From positions 1 through 10,298 of the forward strand of contig NWUY0300090700.1 of NCBI GenBank assembly GCA_004151065.3: a DNA stretch of 10,298 nt. The letters run 5' to 3'. A program made the translations under genes and the position numbers. This document shows, one piece after another, positions 1 through 8,635 of the stretch. The notes under the pieces are model-generated. The model saw only the letters and a program-made list of their open reading frames with translations, made no database searches and was not told the origin of the DNA. Source of the stretch: Larix sibirica. Lineage: Eukaryota > Streptophyta > Pinopsida > Pinales > Pinaceae. The stretch's first letter is position 1; every line of letters starts with the position of its first letter.

Positions 1-1341
1 ACCTATTGAAATGAAAAGAGGGACCTTTATAAGTCTAAAAAAAGAAAGAAGTCTCTTATAACTAAAGGAAGCATGAAGAGATAATATTTGACTGCCAATG
101 CACTCTATGTCTCCCAAGAAAAATAAGTACGGCTAAAATGATAATAATCAGACCTTGTAACACCTAAATGATATTAATGTAACAAGGAGGGAAGGAACAT
201 ACCTTATCCTCCCAAGAGAGCAAAGAACAAGCCCCTTTTTTCTCCTAGAAATGAATTTTTCAATACCCAAAGTGGACTAATTATTGCAATGGAAATAAAG
301 GATGAAGTTTGATAATGGCTCCAAAATTTTTAGTGTGCTTATGAGGATAGAACTTGAGGTTGGAGTGAAGATATGAAGTAACAAGAAGGAATTGTACTAA
401 CACAAGTTTTTTATGTTGAATCCTTTGGTTCTTGCAATTGAAGGTTGCCTTGAAACTCTGTTTTTATTTGGCGATGGTTGTGTTCAACTCATTGTATTTG
501 GGATCTTGAAACTATGGCAGATTTCTTCATTGCAGGTGTGAATAACTTGTTCTACACATGCTTGCATTTTTTTGCTTCAATATATGGATTTCTTTTATGT
601 ATTTTTTGAAAAATGATGACCGTAATAGTTGAAAAGAAAGTCCCTTGCCCAAATATGAGAATTTATCATTTTTGTATATGTAGAACAACTCCAAGAGTTT
701 TGTTTTGCAAACAACCCTCCGTAGAGAAAACATCATATATGTAAATAGAGTCAATGCAAGGTGAAAATAGTAAACTTCTTATTCCCTTAGCTTGATAACA
801 TACCACTAGTATTTTCATGGGCGCCAAATCAATACAAATACTTTTAAACTTTTTGTAGATGGAAACCAAGTTCAAATTTAATTTTGTTTTCATGCTTAAT
901 AAGCAATGCTTTTCAATACAATAACTTATATTTGAACTAGGCTAGGAAGGTATTTCTTTCAATGAATAGTAGAGAATGCCAAAATCAATCTTGCATGGTT
1001 CCAATTAAATATATAGACACCAATAATAGCAGTCATGTGCTTGAAAAAAATCCACTATTTATCGTTACGAATGGAAATGCCCGAAGGAGGAAGATGTTAA
1101 AAATAGAGTATGTTGTTGTTACTTCAGAAAATAAACAATAAATGTATGGAATAGTTTTAGTTTTACATTGAACAAAGTTAACAAAACACGATAGATATAT
1201 GACAAATCGAACTGAGATAAATAGAAAGTATGTTCAAACACCAACATCCCCGTGGAAAGCTTTTTATTAAGATAAACTGCAGTTACATAGTTTCATGTAC
1301 AGTTACAAGTGTTGTTGTATTTGTCTTCTCCATAAATGGCC
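1..1341. other. Intergenic DNA, no supported gene
   Basis: This stretch is A/T-rich with stops in all frames at short intervals. The longest open stretches are about 75 codons on the minus strand (527-754 and 666-893); they overlap each other in different frames and show no recognisable domain. On the minus strand a good donor-like sequence (GATAAG followed by GTATGT) lies near 200-212, preceded by a short open stretch back to about 252, but no convincing exon partner was found. Decayed transposon sequence is likely but not demonstrable by eye. Confidence 0.5.
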
Positions 1342-1403
1342 CTTTTACTTCTCGATTACATAACATAATATGCTTTTACTTCTCGATTACATAACATACT
1401 ATG
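1342..1403. repeat. Two-copy tandem duplication, 31-bp unit
   Basis: Two adjacent 31-bp units (1342-1372 and 1373-1403), each beginning CTTTTACTTCTCGATTACAT, differ at one base near the end (AATATG against ACTATG). The repeat continues for a few bases into CTTTT. There is no sign of more than two full units, so this is a simple local duplication and not a satellite. Confidence 0.9.
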
Positions 1404-1500
1404 CTTTTGGATATTGAGAAAAGACAAAAAAACAGAATAAATAACGCATGAATTCCTGTCATGTTGAGGACAAAACATATAAGAATTAGATAAGAATTGA

Positions 1501-1860
1501 GAACTCATAATATTGATGAAGTGGATGTAAATATTGTATTATAGGATTTTTAGTTTTGCATGAAGTTTATTTTCTTTTATATGTTTTTATCTCAATTTCT
1601 TTCTTATAAATAAAATAGTTCTAATGAATATGCATTATATAAAATTTATGTTTTATTATACTTACACATATACAATATAGTGTTTATATATTTGTCTGCT
1701 TGTGATTATGTGAGTTTTCTTATTTACTTTCTTATGTTTATGGTTTCCTAGATGAACCCATAATTGGTTAATACTTCATTTTTTTAAATGTATATCTCTT
1801 TTTTAATTTTTGTGTTAAATTGAAGTAATACTTATTTCTTTCAAAAAACTTTATAACAAT
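1501..1860. other. Extremely A/T-rich tract
   Basis: By direct count 73 of 360 bases are G or C, about 20%, clearly lower than the flanks. The tract is made of irregular A and T runs rather than a perfect microsatellite, and has no open reading frame worth reporting. Tracts like this can serve as matrix attachment regions or be relics of A/T-rich transposons. Neither role is shown here. Confidence 0.75.
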
Positions 1861-2253
1861 GTATAGTATGCCACATTAAATTTGTAGATATTCAAGTTTA
1901 ATAGAACTTGGAGAAAGCATGTTTGAGGCAAAAGGGAACATAGAATTTTAAAATACTTTGAATATAGTTTATAATTTTGTTGAATTTGTTTTGATGGAAA
2001 GAAGAGATACCAATTTTTTTGGAAAGTGGCACAAATATAAATATAAAGTAATATGGAGGTGTTGGGTATGTGTTATATTTTTTGCATGTGGATGTGGGTT
2101 GCCTATGATATTTTTTGGATTGACATGGGGTCATTTTTTTAGTTTGACGTTGTCATCTGTTTTTGAGAATTTTTATCATTTTGTTTGTGTTTGAAGATGC
2201 AAGTGTATCCACTTGAGAAATGAAATAAGGGAAATGAGAAGTAAATTCATTTC
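1861..2253. other. Intergenic DNA, no supported gene
   Basis: A plus-strand open stretch ends at 2194 but its 78-codon form would have to start at a TTG (1958); the first in-frame ATG is at 1994, leaving 67 codons rich in Phe, Trp, Cys and Val, as expected from G/T-rich non-coding DNA. No domain, signal or neighbouring exon supports it. I see no RNA gene. Confidence 0.5.
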
Positions 2254-2313
2254 GCATACAATATTTAATTTGGGTGGGCCTGCATGCATACACTATTTAT
2301 TCTGGGTGGGCCC
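2254..2313. repeat. Two-copy tandem duplication, 32-bp unit
   Basis: Two imperfect units begin at 2254 and 2286 with GCATACA and share the core CTGGGTGGGCC or TTGGGTGGGCC. The second unit is slightly shorter and ends at GGGCCC. It lies in otherwise featureless DNA. Confidence 0.75.
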
Positions 2314-2614
2314 ATTATCCTTGTTTCCCATAAGTTATATAGTGATGGATGTTCCAAAATCTATGGAGCAATGACATCTCCAAAATTTATTTCTAATTTC
2401 ATGCCCAACATATTGGTGTTGTAGGGGTTTCCTATTAGATAATATTACATGGGTTCAATTCCTATATAGTTAAATAAAAACTCAATACTTTCATTACTTA
2501 TTCATTGTACATTGGCCAATATGGCCTTACAATTCTGTTTTTGTGAGGATGAAGGCTCGAGCTATTTTGGAATACATAGTTCCAGAGGGAAGGTTCATAA
2601 TTTATTATCCACAA

Positions 2615-2650
2615 GGATAGTATCTCAACATGGTGCCCAAGAAACTATCC
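2615..2650. repeat. Short inverted repeat
   Basis: GGATAGT at 2615-2621 is exactly complementary to ACTATCC at 2644-2650, with a 22-base spacer. Arms of seven bases are short enough to arise by chance in this much sequence, so I attach no function to it. The spacer contains CAACATGGTGCCC, which loosely resembles an LTR end followed by a primer-binding site but is not a good match to one. Confidence 0.4.
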
Positions 2651-2692
2651 TATGGTCATTCTCATGAATTCTAGGAAATAAAATATAAAATA

Positions 2693-2726
2693 ATCATCAT
2701 CATCATCATCATAATATATATATATT
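2693..2726. repeat. Compound microsatellite (ATC)n then (AT)n
   Basis: About six and two-thirds perfect ATC units (2693-2712) run directly into an alternating A/T tract (2714-2725). This is a typical plant compound simple repeat and probably length-variable between individuals. Confidence 0.95.
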
Positions 2727-2746
2727 GGAAGTAAACATGCTTCTAC

Positions 2747-2785
2747 GGGAAACATAGCATACTTAATCCATGCTATAGGTTTCCC
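2747..2785. repeat. Imperfect inverted repeat (hairpin) at the edge of the duplicated block
   Basis: GGGAAACATAGCAT (2747-2760) pairs with ATGCTATAGGTTTCCC (2770-2785) through 14 base pairs with a two-base bulge and a nine-base loop. The last three bases of the right arm (CCC, 2783-2785) are also the first three bases of the long duplicated segment, so the second copy of that segment begins inside this arm. In a single-strand context this is a stable stem. Confidence 0.8.
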
Positions 2786-4548
2786 ACTACAACCATCCAA
2801 TCAAGATCAGACAACTCGAATCAGAATGATTACATACATAGATATATGGAAAGAAGCATGCTACCCATAGAAAAATATAATGAGACATAGATCATGATCA
2901 TAACACAGAGGTAAGCATATAGCCATTCAAGGCACCATAAACACATTTATAAGCACACAAATACATAGTAAGAGCACTTATCTTATTGTAATCAACTGGT
3001 TGTTATAGGGAAACATTCCACCCACCCATAGACATGACATGCTCATGGATCTCTCAGCATGACAATCACCCCCGAGTTGTGAATCAAGTCGCTGCAATAG
3101 GGAAACATTCCACCCACCCATAGACATGGCATGCTCATGCATCTCTCAGCATGACAATCATCCTCGAGTTGTGAAGCTAAGGATTTGCAGGCAGATGTAC
3201 TCTCTCTTAGGTCTGCACAAGGCTCTTCCTCAATGAAGGCCTCTCAAACATATCTAGGTCTCAATAAAAATGTCACCTCTAACTACAACCATCCATATCC
3301 ATAACATGTATCCCCCTCATTCTACACAACCCAAGAGATGGTACCCCTTCTCTTTTCTACAATTCCTCTGGCTATCCACATCCCCTCTAGGGCTTCCACA
3401 AAAAAAATGGATTCAACCATCAACATGCTACCATACTTGGTAACTGTAGTTCACATTCAAAATCATAGTGAACAAGATGTCGAGCTTGACACCTCTGAAT
3501 CCCTCCACAATTGTTCATGAAGGTCTGTATAAAATTCCAAGTTATGTTTTCATTGCTTTTGATCGTGGTTGATGGATTACTGGGTCCTTTGGCATTTCCT
3601 CTATTATGCAGGTGACTTTCTTCTCTATAACATATATCAATATTTAAAATAGGATTTATTTTCTTCAAGTTGTTGTTGGATTTATGAAGGAATGTGGGTC
3701 TATTCTTCAAGACCTTTCACCTCAAGGCCTCTATGGTAAGATAAAACAGTAGCAAACCTTCTCCCTTTTCCTTACTCTAAATTCTCAACGGATGTGAAGA
3801 GTTTCATCATGAAGTGAATACCACGCTAGGAATCTTAGTACATGGTTGTAGACACTAACAATTCTACCAATTAAAAGTTTCTAAATCCCCCTTTTGGTGA
3901 CTAAAATCTTGCCTAAGGTTGATTTCTTGGAACAATACAATTAAGGAAGTTGGAACATTCTCTTAAATCAACCAATCAACATAACCTGGGCATAATCTTC
4001 CTACTATGACAACATCATTCCTTCACATCTTCCAAACAAATCACAAGGGTAAGAGTGATGTGTCTCTCAATGAAGGCATCATAGGGATTAAGGTAAATCA
4101 AGGATCTCCATGTAGCATTATGCATTCTCGACACTATCTTCATTCATTGATAAATTCACTTGCCTTGTCATGAAGGAGATTTATAACACTTTTTCCATAT
4201 CTGCTATCCAATTTGCTGGTAATTGGAACGCTTTCTCCCTTGCTACATTCATTACAACTTTACGATTCCTGGGATAAATCCTTATTTGCTCTTTAATTTT
4301 AGTTGAAATGGACTTCTTGGACTGTGTTTGGACAATTTAGATTAGTGCTTTGCACACATATATTTTGTTATGCATATGGGCAAGTGTTGGTTTTATCTTT
4401 ACTTTAACTTTTGTTAATAATAGATGCAAATTTATATCCTATAAAACAATATTTCTGAACAGTTGTCTACTTTCTGTAGAAATCCAATGCAATCATAACA
4501 CCCAAAGTAATGTCGCACATAGAAAAATGCCATATTTATAAACCCAAA
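2783..4548. repeat. Long direct repeat, copy 1 (about 1.77 kb)
   Basis: This block matches 4551-6323 along its whole length. Positions 2783-3504 are identical to 4551-5272 (722 bases, constant offset of 1768). From 3505 onward the copies differ at roughly 7-10% of positions by eye, with small indels, including seven bases present here but absent from copy 2 near 3716. Copy 1 stops at ACCCAAA immediately before two Ns. No protein is convincing: a 96-codon minus-strand open stretch (3420-3710) is interrupted in copy 2 by a TAG where copy 1 has CAG, so it is not conserved. The segment could be a transposon fragment, but I recognise no family. Confidence 0.9.
3005..3175. repeat. Two-copy tandem duplication, 92-bp unit (inside copy 1)
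   Basis: Units begin at 3005 and 3097 with ATAGGGAAACATTCCACCCA. The second unit aligns for about 79 bases to the GTTGTGAA near 3175. There are a few differences, for example GACATGACATG against GACATGGCATG and ACCCCCGAG against ATCCTCGAG. The unit is C-rich compared with its surroundings. Confidence 0.9.
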
Positions 4549-4550
4549 NN
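4549..4550. other. Assembly gap (two Ns)
   Basis: Two undetermined bases sit exactly between the end of repeat copy 1 and the start of copy 2. Their true length is unknown. The join across this point is a scaffolding statement and should not be read as observed continuous sequence. Confidence 0.97.
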
Positions 4551-6323
4551 CCCACTACAACCATCCAATCAAGATCAGACAACTCGAATCAGAATGATTA
4601 CATACATAGATATATGGAAAGAAGCATGCTACCCATAGAAAAATATAATGAGACATAGATCATGATCATAACACAGAGGTAAGCATATAGCCATTCAAGG
4701 CACCATAAACACATTTATAAGCACACAAATACATAGTAAGAGCACTTATCTTATTGTAATCAACTGGTTGTTATAGGGAAACATTCCACCCACCCATAGA
4801 CATGACATGCTCATGGATCTCTCAGCATGACAATCACCCCCGAGTTGTGAATCAAGTCGCTGCAATAGGGAAACATTCCACCCACCCATAGACATGGCAT
4901 GCTCATGCATCTCTCAGCATGACAATCATCCTCGAGTTGTGAAGCTAAGGATTTGCAGGCAGATGTACTCTCTCTTAGGTCTGCACAAGGCTCTTCCTCA
5001 ATGAAGGCCTCTCAAACATATCTAGGTCTCAATAAAAATGTCACCTCTAACTACAACCATCCATATCCATAACATGTATCCCCCTCATTCTACACAACCC
5101 AAGAGATGGTACCCCTTCTCTTTTCTACAATTCCTCTGGCTATCCACATCCCCTCTAGGGCTTCCACAAAAAAAATGGATTCAACCATCAACATGCTACC
5201 ATACTTGGTAACTGTAGTTCACATTCAAAATCATAGTGAACAAGATGTCGAGCTTGACACCTCTGAATCCCTTCACAGTTGTTCATGAAGGTCTATATAA
5301 AATTCCAGGTTATGTTTTCATTACTTTTGATCATGGTTTATGGATTACTAGGTCCTTTGGCATTTGCTCTATTATGCAGGTGACTTTCTTCTCTATAACA
5401 TATATCAATATTTAAAATAGGATTTCTTTTCTTCAAGTTGTTGTTGGATTTGTGAAGGAATGTAGGTCTATGCTTCAAGACCTTAAGGCCTCTATGGTAA
5501 GATAAAATGGTAGCAAACCTTTTCCCTTTTCCTTACTCTAAATGCTCAACATATGTGAAGAGTTTCATTATGAAGTGAATACCACACTAGGAATCTTAGT
5601 ACATGGTTGTAGACACTGACAATTCTACCAATTAAAAGTTTATGAATCCCCTTTTTGGTGACTAAAATATTGTCTGAGGCTGATTTCGTGGAATATTGCA
5701 GTTAAGGAAGTTGGAACATTCTCCTAAAGAAGCCAACCAACATAACCCGAGAATAATCTTCCTATTTTGACAACATTATTCCCTCACATCTTCAGCAAAA
5801 ACAATAGTCAAACAGATCACAAGGGTAAGAGTGATGTGTCTCTCAATGAAGGCATCACAAGGATTAAGGTAAATCAAGGATCTCCATGTAGCCTTATGCA
5901 TTCTCGACACTATCTTAATTCACTGATAAATTCACTTGCTTGTCCTGGAGGAGATTTATAGCAATTTTTCCATATTTGGTATCTAGTTTGCTGGTAATTG
6001 GAAAACTTTCTCCCTTGCTACATTCATAACAACTTTACAATTCCTGGCTAAATCCTTATTTGCTCTTTAATTTTAGTTGAAATGCACTTCTTTCACCGTG
6101 CTTGGACAATTTAGATTAGTGCTTTGCACACATATATTTTGTTATGCATATGGGAAAGTGTTTTTTTTATCTTTACTTTAACTTTTGTTAATAAAAGATG
6201 CAAATTTATATCCTATAGAAACAATATTTCAGAACAGTTGTTTACTTTCTGTATAAATCCAATGCAATCATAACACCCAAAGTAATGTCGCACATAGAAA
6301 AATGCCATATTTATAAACCCAAA
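4551..6323. repeat. Long direct repeat, copy 2 (about 1.77 kb)
   Basis: This is the second version of the block at 2783-4548: identical for its first 722 bases, then diverged, with an extra ~15 bases near 5792-5806 absent from copy 1. Its right end continues into unique sequence (AAAGTTTTGG), whereas copy 1 is cut off by Ns at the equivalent point. The 60-codon plus-strand open stretch at 5106-5288 has a counterpart at 3338-3520 differing by one residue near its end, but almost all of it lies in the identical part, so its conservation says nothing about selection. I call no gene here. Confidence 0.9.
4773..4943. repeat. Two-copy tandem duplication, 92-bp unit (inside copy 2)
   Basis: This is the exact counterpart of 3005-3175, shifted by 1768 bases and carrying the same internal differences between its two units. 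The 92-bp duplication therefore predates the separation of the two long copies, or both are the same DNA assembled twice. Confidence 0.9.
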
Positions 6324-6501
6324 GTTTTGGAATTATCTCTAAAGAGCTGCAAATCAATTTATTGGACAATATCATACATCGACTTGAAAGGGTAAAATTA
6401 GTCAATCTAGTGCATACAACTCTATGTTTTGTCTTCCAACGGTGACACATTAAATTGGTATGGAATCCTCACAATATAATATCCAATGCCAAATTTGGAT
6501 C

Positions 6502-6707
6502 TCATGAATACATAGGGAGCACATCACTCACTAGCCTAGCAACCTTTTCTTGTGGAAATTTAGTAATTACTTTCTTCATTGTTTTCAATAACCAAAAATC
6601 CTTTTCTTGGAAATATGCATTACTATCATGACTTTCAGTGACACAAGTTGCCAAATCTGTACAACAAAGTTCTCCCCTGTTTTGGAATGTGCCCTTGGGA
6701 AAACAAT
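6502..6707 (-). pseudogene. Unidentified terminal exon or exon relic
   Basis: On the minus strand the sequence TTTTTTTCTCTTTCAG (ending at 6708) is a strong plant splice-acceptor match, with a long pyrimidine tract. It is followed by two bases and then 67 sense codons before a TGA at 6502-6504. The peptide has a balanced, protein-like composition. It includes TDLATCVTESHDSNAYF (about residues 16-32), KDFWLLKTMKKVITKF (35-50) and PQEKVARLVSDVLPMYS (51-67), and its lysine-rich second half looks helical. I do not recognise the family. Further upstream on this strand, a second acceptor-like site near 7095 is followed by codons including FVEHLCKNIPPRNAQLQ before a stop at 7030-7032, and the DNA between has several in-frame stops. 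This favours a decayed or captured gene fragment over an active gene. The pyrimidine tract could instead be a plus-strand polypurine tract. Confidence 0.4.
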
Positions 6708-7157
6708 CTGAAAGAGAAAAAAAGGGGAATTGCTCAATTACAACAATGATCCTAGAGAAACAGACAAGGATTCAAGCACTACCATTGTGAATTTCATCAA
6801 ATATAAGAACTATTCCCTTGTCTGAAATTTATGGGCCATGCATATATCGTGATGAATATAATAAAATCAAGATACACACTATTTTACCAATAAAGGCTTT
6901 TCATAAAGAGTGAATGCCACAAATATCACTTATGCAACTTCATCATACCATCTCGTAAAACATCATGGATGGGACATCATGTATGTTGCAAATGCCAAAT
7001 AGCATGTCATTGTTTATGTTAGTTTTTACTCAACTTTGCAATTGTGCATTTCTAGGAGGAATATTTTTACACAAATGTTCAACAAAATTGAACTCTAAAA
7101 GAAATTGGTTTGACATTTTCATTCATTGTCAAGTATCAACCATAAAGAAACAAATTT
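6708..7157. other. Possible intron or decayed coding DNA, minus strand
   Basis: No open frame here is long enough to call. One minus-strand frame reads as short peptide runs broken by stops (for example VIFVAFTLYEKPLL, then a stop a few codons later), which could be a decayed coding region upstream of the exon at 6502-6707. The 68-codon plus-strand open stretch at 6965-7171 overlaps this and has no recognisable features. Confidence 0.3.
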
Positions 7158-7242
7158 CCCCACTTAGTTGATGCAGTTTCTTTAGTGTATGCGTGATACA
7201 GTGGGGACATGTTCCTCGCAGTTATCCCACTAGGTTGATGCA
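7158..7242. repeat. Spaced direct repeat of about 17 bp
   Basis: CCCACTTAGTTGATGCA (7159-7175) and CCCACTAGGTTGATGCA (7226-7242) differ at two positions and lie 67 bases apart. Between them is a G/C-rich stretch containing GTGGGGACATGTTCC. They could be subrepeats at one end of an LTR, but no element boundary was confirmed. Confidence 0.6.
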
Positions 7243-7364
7243 TTAAGGTCTTACTAACCTTGACCTACATAATGTATATGTGATTTACTATTTTGGTGCA
7301 TTATGTTGCATTTTACTTTTAGTTTGAGATGGACCCGATCTTCATTGCATTTTGTACTATGCGT

Positions 7365-7377
7365 TATATATATATAT
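7365..7377. repeat. Short (TA)n run
   Basis: Six and a half TA units form a minor simple repeat in A/T-rich surroundings. Confidence 0.85.
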
Positions 7378-7527
7378 TTGGGATTGATACATAGTATTCA
7401 TGCACACCAACAACAATCTTTTTTTCTTTCATTTGGTATTTTTGGTTGGACAATCCCTTTTGATGTCTACTAAGCTTCGACTGGGGTATCTAACATGTCA
7501 AAGTGCACTAGTATGCAACCATTGTAA

Positions 7528-7569
7528 CCAATGTTTACTGCATTGACATGACCTCACTCTCTATAAATA
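7528..7569 (+). promoter_or_regulatory. CCAAT and TATA-box pair, probably LTR promoter
   Basis: TATAAATA at 7562-7569, in the context CTCTCTATAAATACTTG, is a near-consensus plant TATA box, and CCAAT lies about 30 bases upstream (7528-7532). No gene start follows. It lies about 520 bases before a primer-binding-site-like sequence, as expected for the promoter inside a 5' LTR of a plant retrotransposon. Such motifs also occur by chance in A/T-rich DNA. Confidence 0.35.
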
Positions 7570-8089
7570 CTTGTTCAATTGGATTTTTGTGGGAAGCATG
7601 TTTGTGCGGTTTTAAACCTAGGTCACTGTCATGCCATGTACTCCAACTTACACTAGCCTAACCCTAGTTCTGCTTTGTTTTATTTCCTTGTATAATTGTA
7701 ATTTTGTGATTCATCGCACACCTCCATTAAACACTATATTATTTATATTTGGGTAGATGTAGATATGTTGATTTGGGTGTTGGGTCTTTCATGTGGAATC
7801 TAGACTTTAAGGCTGATGAAAAATTGAATATATCAAGGGCTACCGATGAGTTTTTTTTTAGGTCAAAATTTCTTTAATACTAATGAGTTAATCACATCAT
7901 TCAAGTGAAAATGGGGTTAGTGTTGTAATGACCTTTTAAGGCATTTCTCCCTCATGCTTTTTGCAATGTTTATTGATCACTGTGGGACTCCCTTCACAGG
8001 AAGGAATAACCTTTTCTGTAGCTTCTTGACCTGATTTTATTTGACACTACTATGTTTTACAATTATGCCACTGTAGATGACTGTAACAA

Positions 8090-8100
8090 GTATCAGAGCC
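8090..8100 (+). other. tRNA-Met-type primer-binding-site-like sequence
   Basis: GTATCAGAGCC matches the core of TGGTATCAGAGCC, the complement of the 3' end of plant initiator methionine tRNA that primes reverse transcription in many plant LTR retrotransposons. The leading TGG is degraded to AAG. It directly follows TGTAACA, a plausible LTR terminus ending in CA. Confidence 0.45.
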
Positions 8101-8426
8101 TTTCAATCATGGTGCTGGTTTTCAAGCTTCAAGCTTTTGGGATTTTATAGATGAATGGGCCTCGGGCCAGACTAAATTTGATAGTTCTAACATTGGATGT
8201 ATTACAACTTTTATATTGTTACTAAGATGACTAATCAAGTCTGTAGCCTTCAATGGTTTTATGTACAACAATTATACAGTGAGAGGTGAAATCCCTCATA
8301 TTTAATAATTTTTGTATGGTTGTACAAGTCACTTTTAAAGGAAAATTCTGTTGTATAAATAAAGTTGCACATTTTTTTTGGGATAACAAAATTAATTGGT
8401 ATTTAATAATGTAATGGGGCCACTAG
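8101..8426. other. Non-coding DNA, no gene seen
   Basis: If 8090-8100 is a primer-binding site, gag should start in this stretch, but the frames are broken by stops within tens of codons. It contains a second TATAAATA at 8354-8361 overlapping AATAAA (8358-8363), with no associated gene. Confidence 0.5.
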
Positions 8427-8623
8427 TGGTTATAGTTGAGGTTTCGTAGACATTATTTACAAGTGTAAAAAGCTACATAAAAAATCTAAAGTGTTTTACA
8501 TTGTATTGAAGCTTTGCTTGTCTCAAAGTTGTTGGTTATAGTTAAGATTTTCTAGACACTATTTACAAGGGAAAGAAGTTGAAAATATTTTACATTGTAT
8601 TGGAGCTTTGCTCATCTCAAAGT
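8427..8623. repeat. Two-copy tandem duplication, about 106-bp unit
   Basis: Units start at 8427 and 8533 (TGGTTATAGTT) and share ACACTATTTACAAG or ACATTATTTACAAG, then TTTTACATTGTATTG and CTCAAAG. The second copy is shorter by several bases in the middle and differs at roughly one position in ten or more. It is adjacent to the polypurine-like tract at 8626-8634 and could lie inside an LTR. Confidence 0.85.
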
Positions 8624-8625
8624 CA

Positions 8626-8634
8626 CCCCCTCAA
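8626..8634 (-). other. Polypurine-tract-like sequence, minus strand
   Basis: Read on the minus strand this is TTGAGGGGG followed by TGACTTTGAG. Plant Copia-type elements commonly have a stop codon, TTGAGGGGG and then the 3' LTR beginning TG, so this may mark the 3' end of a minus-strand element whose LTR extends leftward from 8625. No reverse transcriptase or RNase H codons were recognised on the minus strand to the right, so the call rests on this short motif. Confidence 0.35.
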
Positions 8635-8635
8635 G

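Larger units (their letters stand above)
7500..8100 (+). mobile_element. Possible 5' LTR end plus primer-binding site of an LTR retrotransposon (remnant)
   Basis: The order TATA box (7562), a few hundred bases of non-coding DNA, an LTR-like end TGTAACA (8082-8088) and then GTATCAGAGCC (8090-8100) matches the layout of a plant 5' LTR followed by its tRNA-Met primer-binding site. The left boundary cannot be fixed: candidate TG starts include 7169 and 7924 (TGTAATGACC). No matching second LTR, gag or pol is visible downstream, so at best this is a truncated or heavily decayed element. Confidence 0.3.

Noticed and set aside
527-893. Two overlapping 75-codon open stretches on the minus strand
   Set aside because: They use different frames over the same DNA and have no domain. 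They might be a frameshifted relic of one sequence, but I could not support a family.
1958-2194. 78-codon plus-strand open stretch overlapping another on the minus strand
   Set aside because: It starts with TTG, not ATG; composition is that of G/T-rich non-coding DNA; there is no similarity I recognise.
2622-2643. CAACATGGTGCCC as a retrotransposon primer-binding site
   Set aside because: It resembles a TGGCGCCC-type site only loosely, and there is no LTR or coding sequence around it.
3338-3520. 60-codon plus-strand open stretch present in both long repeat copies (also 5106-5288)
   Set aside because: Nearly all of it lies in the identical 722-bp part, so similarity is not evidence of selection. 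It has no recognisable domain and no upstream or downstream exon.
3420-3710. 96-codon open stretch on the minus strand inside repeat copy 1
   Set aside because: In copy 2 the equivalent frame has a TAG in place of CAG, and no domain or codon-level conservation is visible.
4350-4541. 63-codon plus-strand open stretch at the end of repeat copy 1, and a 64-codon one at 5767-5961 in copy 2
   Set aside because: Both need a TTG start, and each is confined to one copy of the repeat although the other copy is homologous.
6268-6450. 60-codon minus-strand open stretch downstream of the candidate exon
   Set aside because: It follows the stop of the exon at 6502, partly lies in repeat copy 2 and has no recognisable features.
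6965-7171. 68-codon plus-strand open stretch
   Set aside because: It overlaps the better, though still weak, minus-strand exon-like fragment and shows no domain or splice context.
7924-8088. A miniature retrotransposon LTR bounded by TGTAATGACC and TGTAACA
   Set aside because: No second copy of the 165-bp sequence is present downstream in the window and no target-site duplication was seen.
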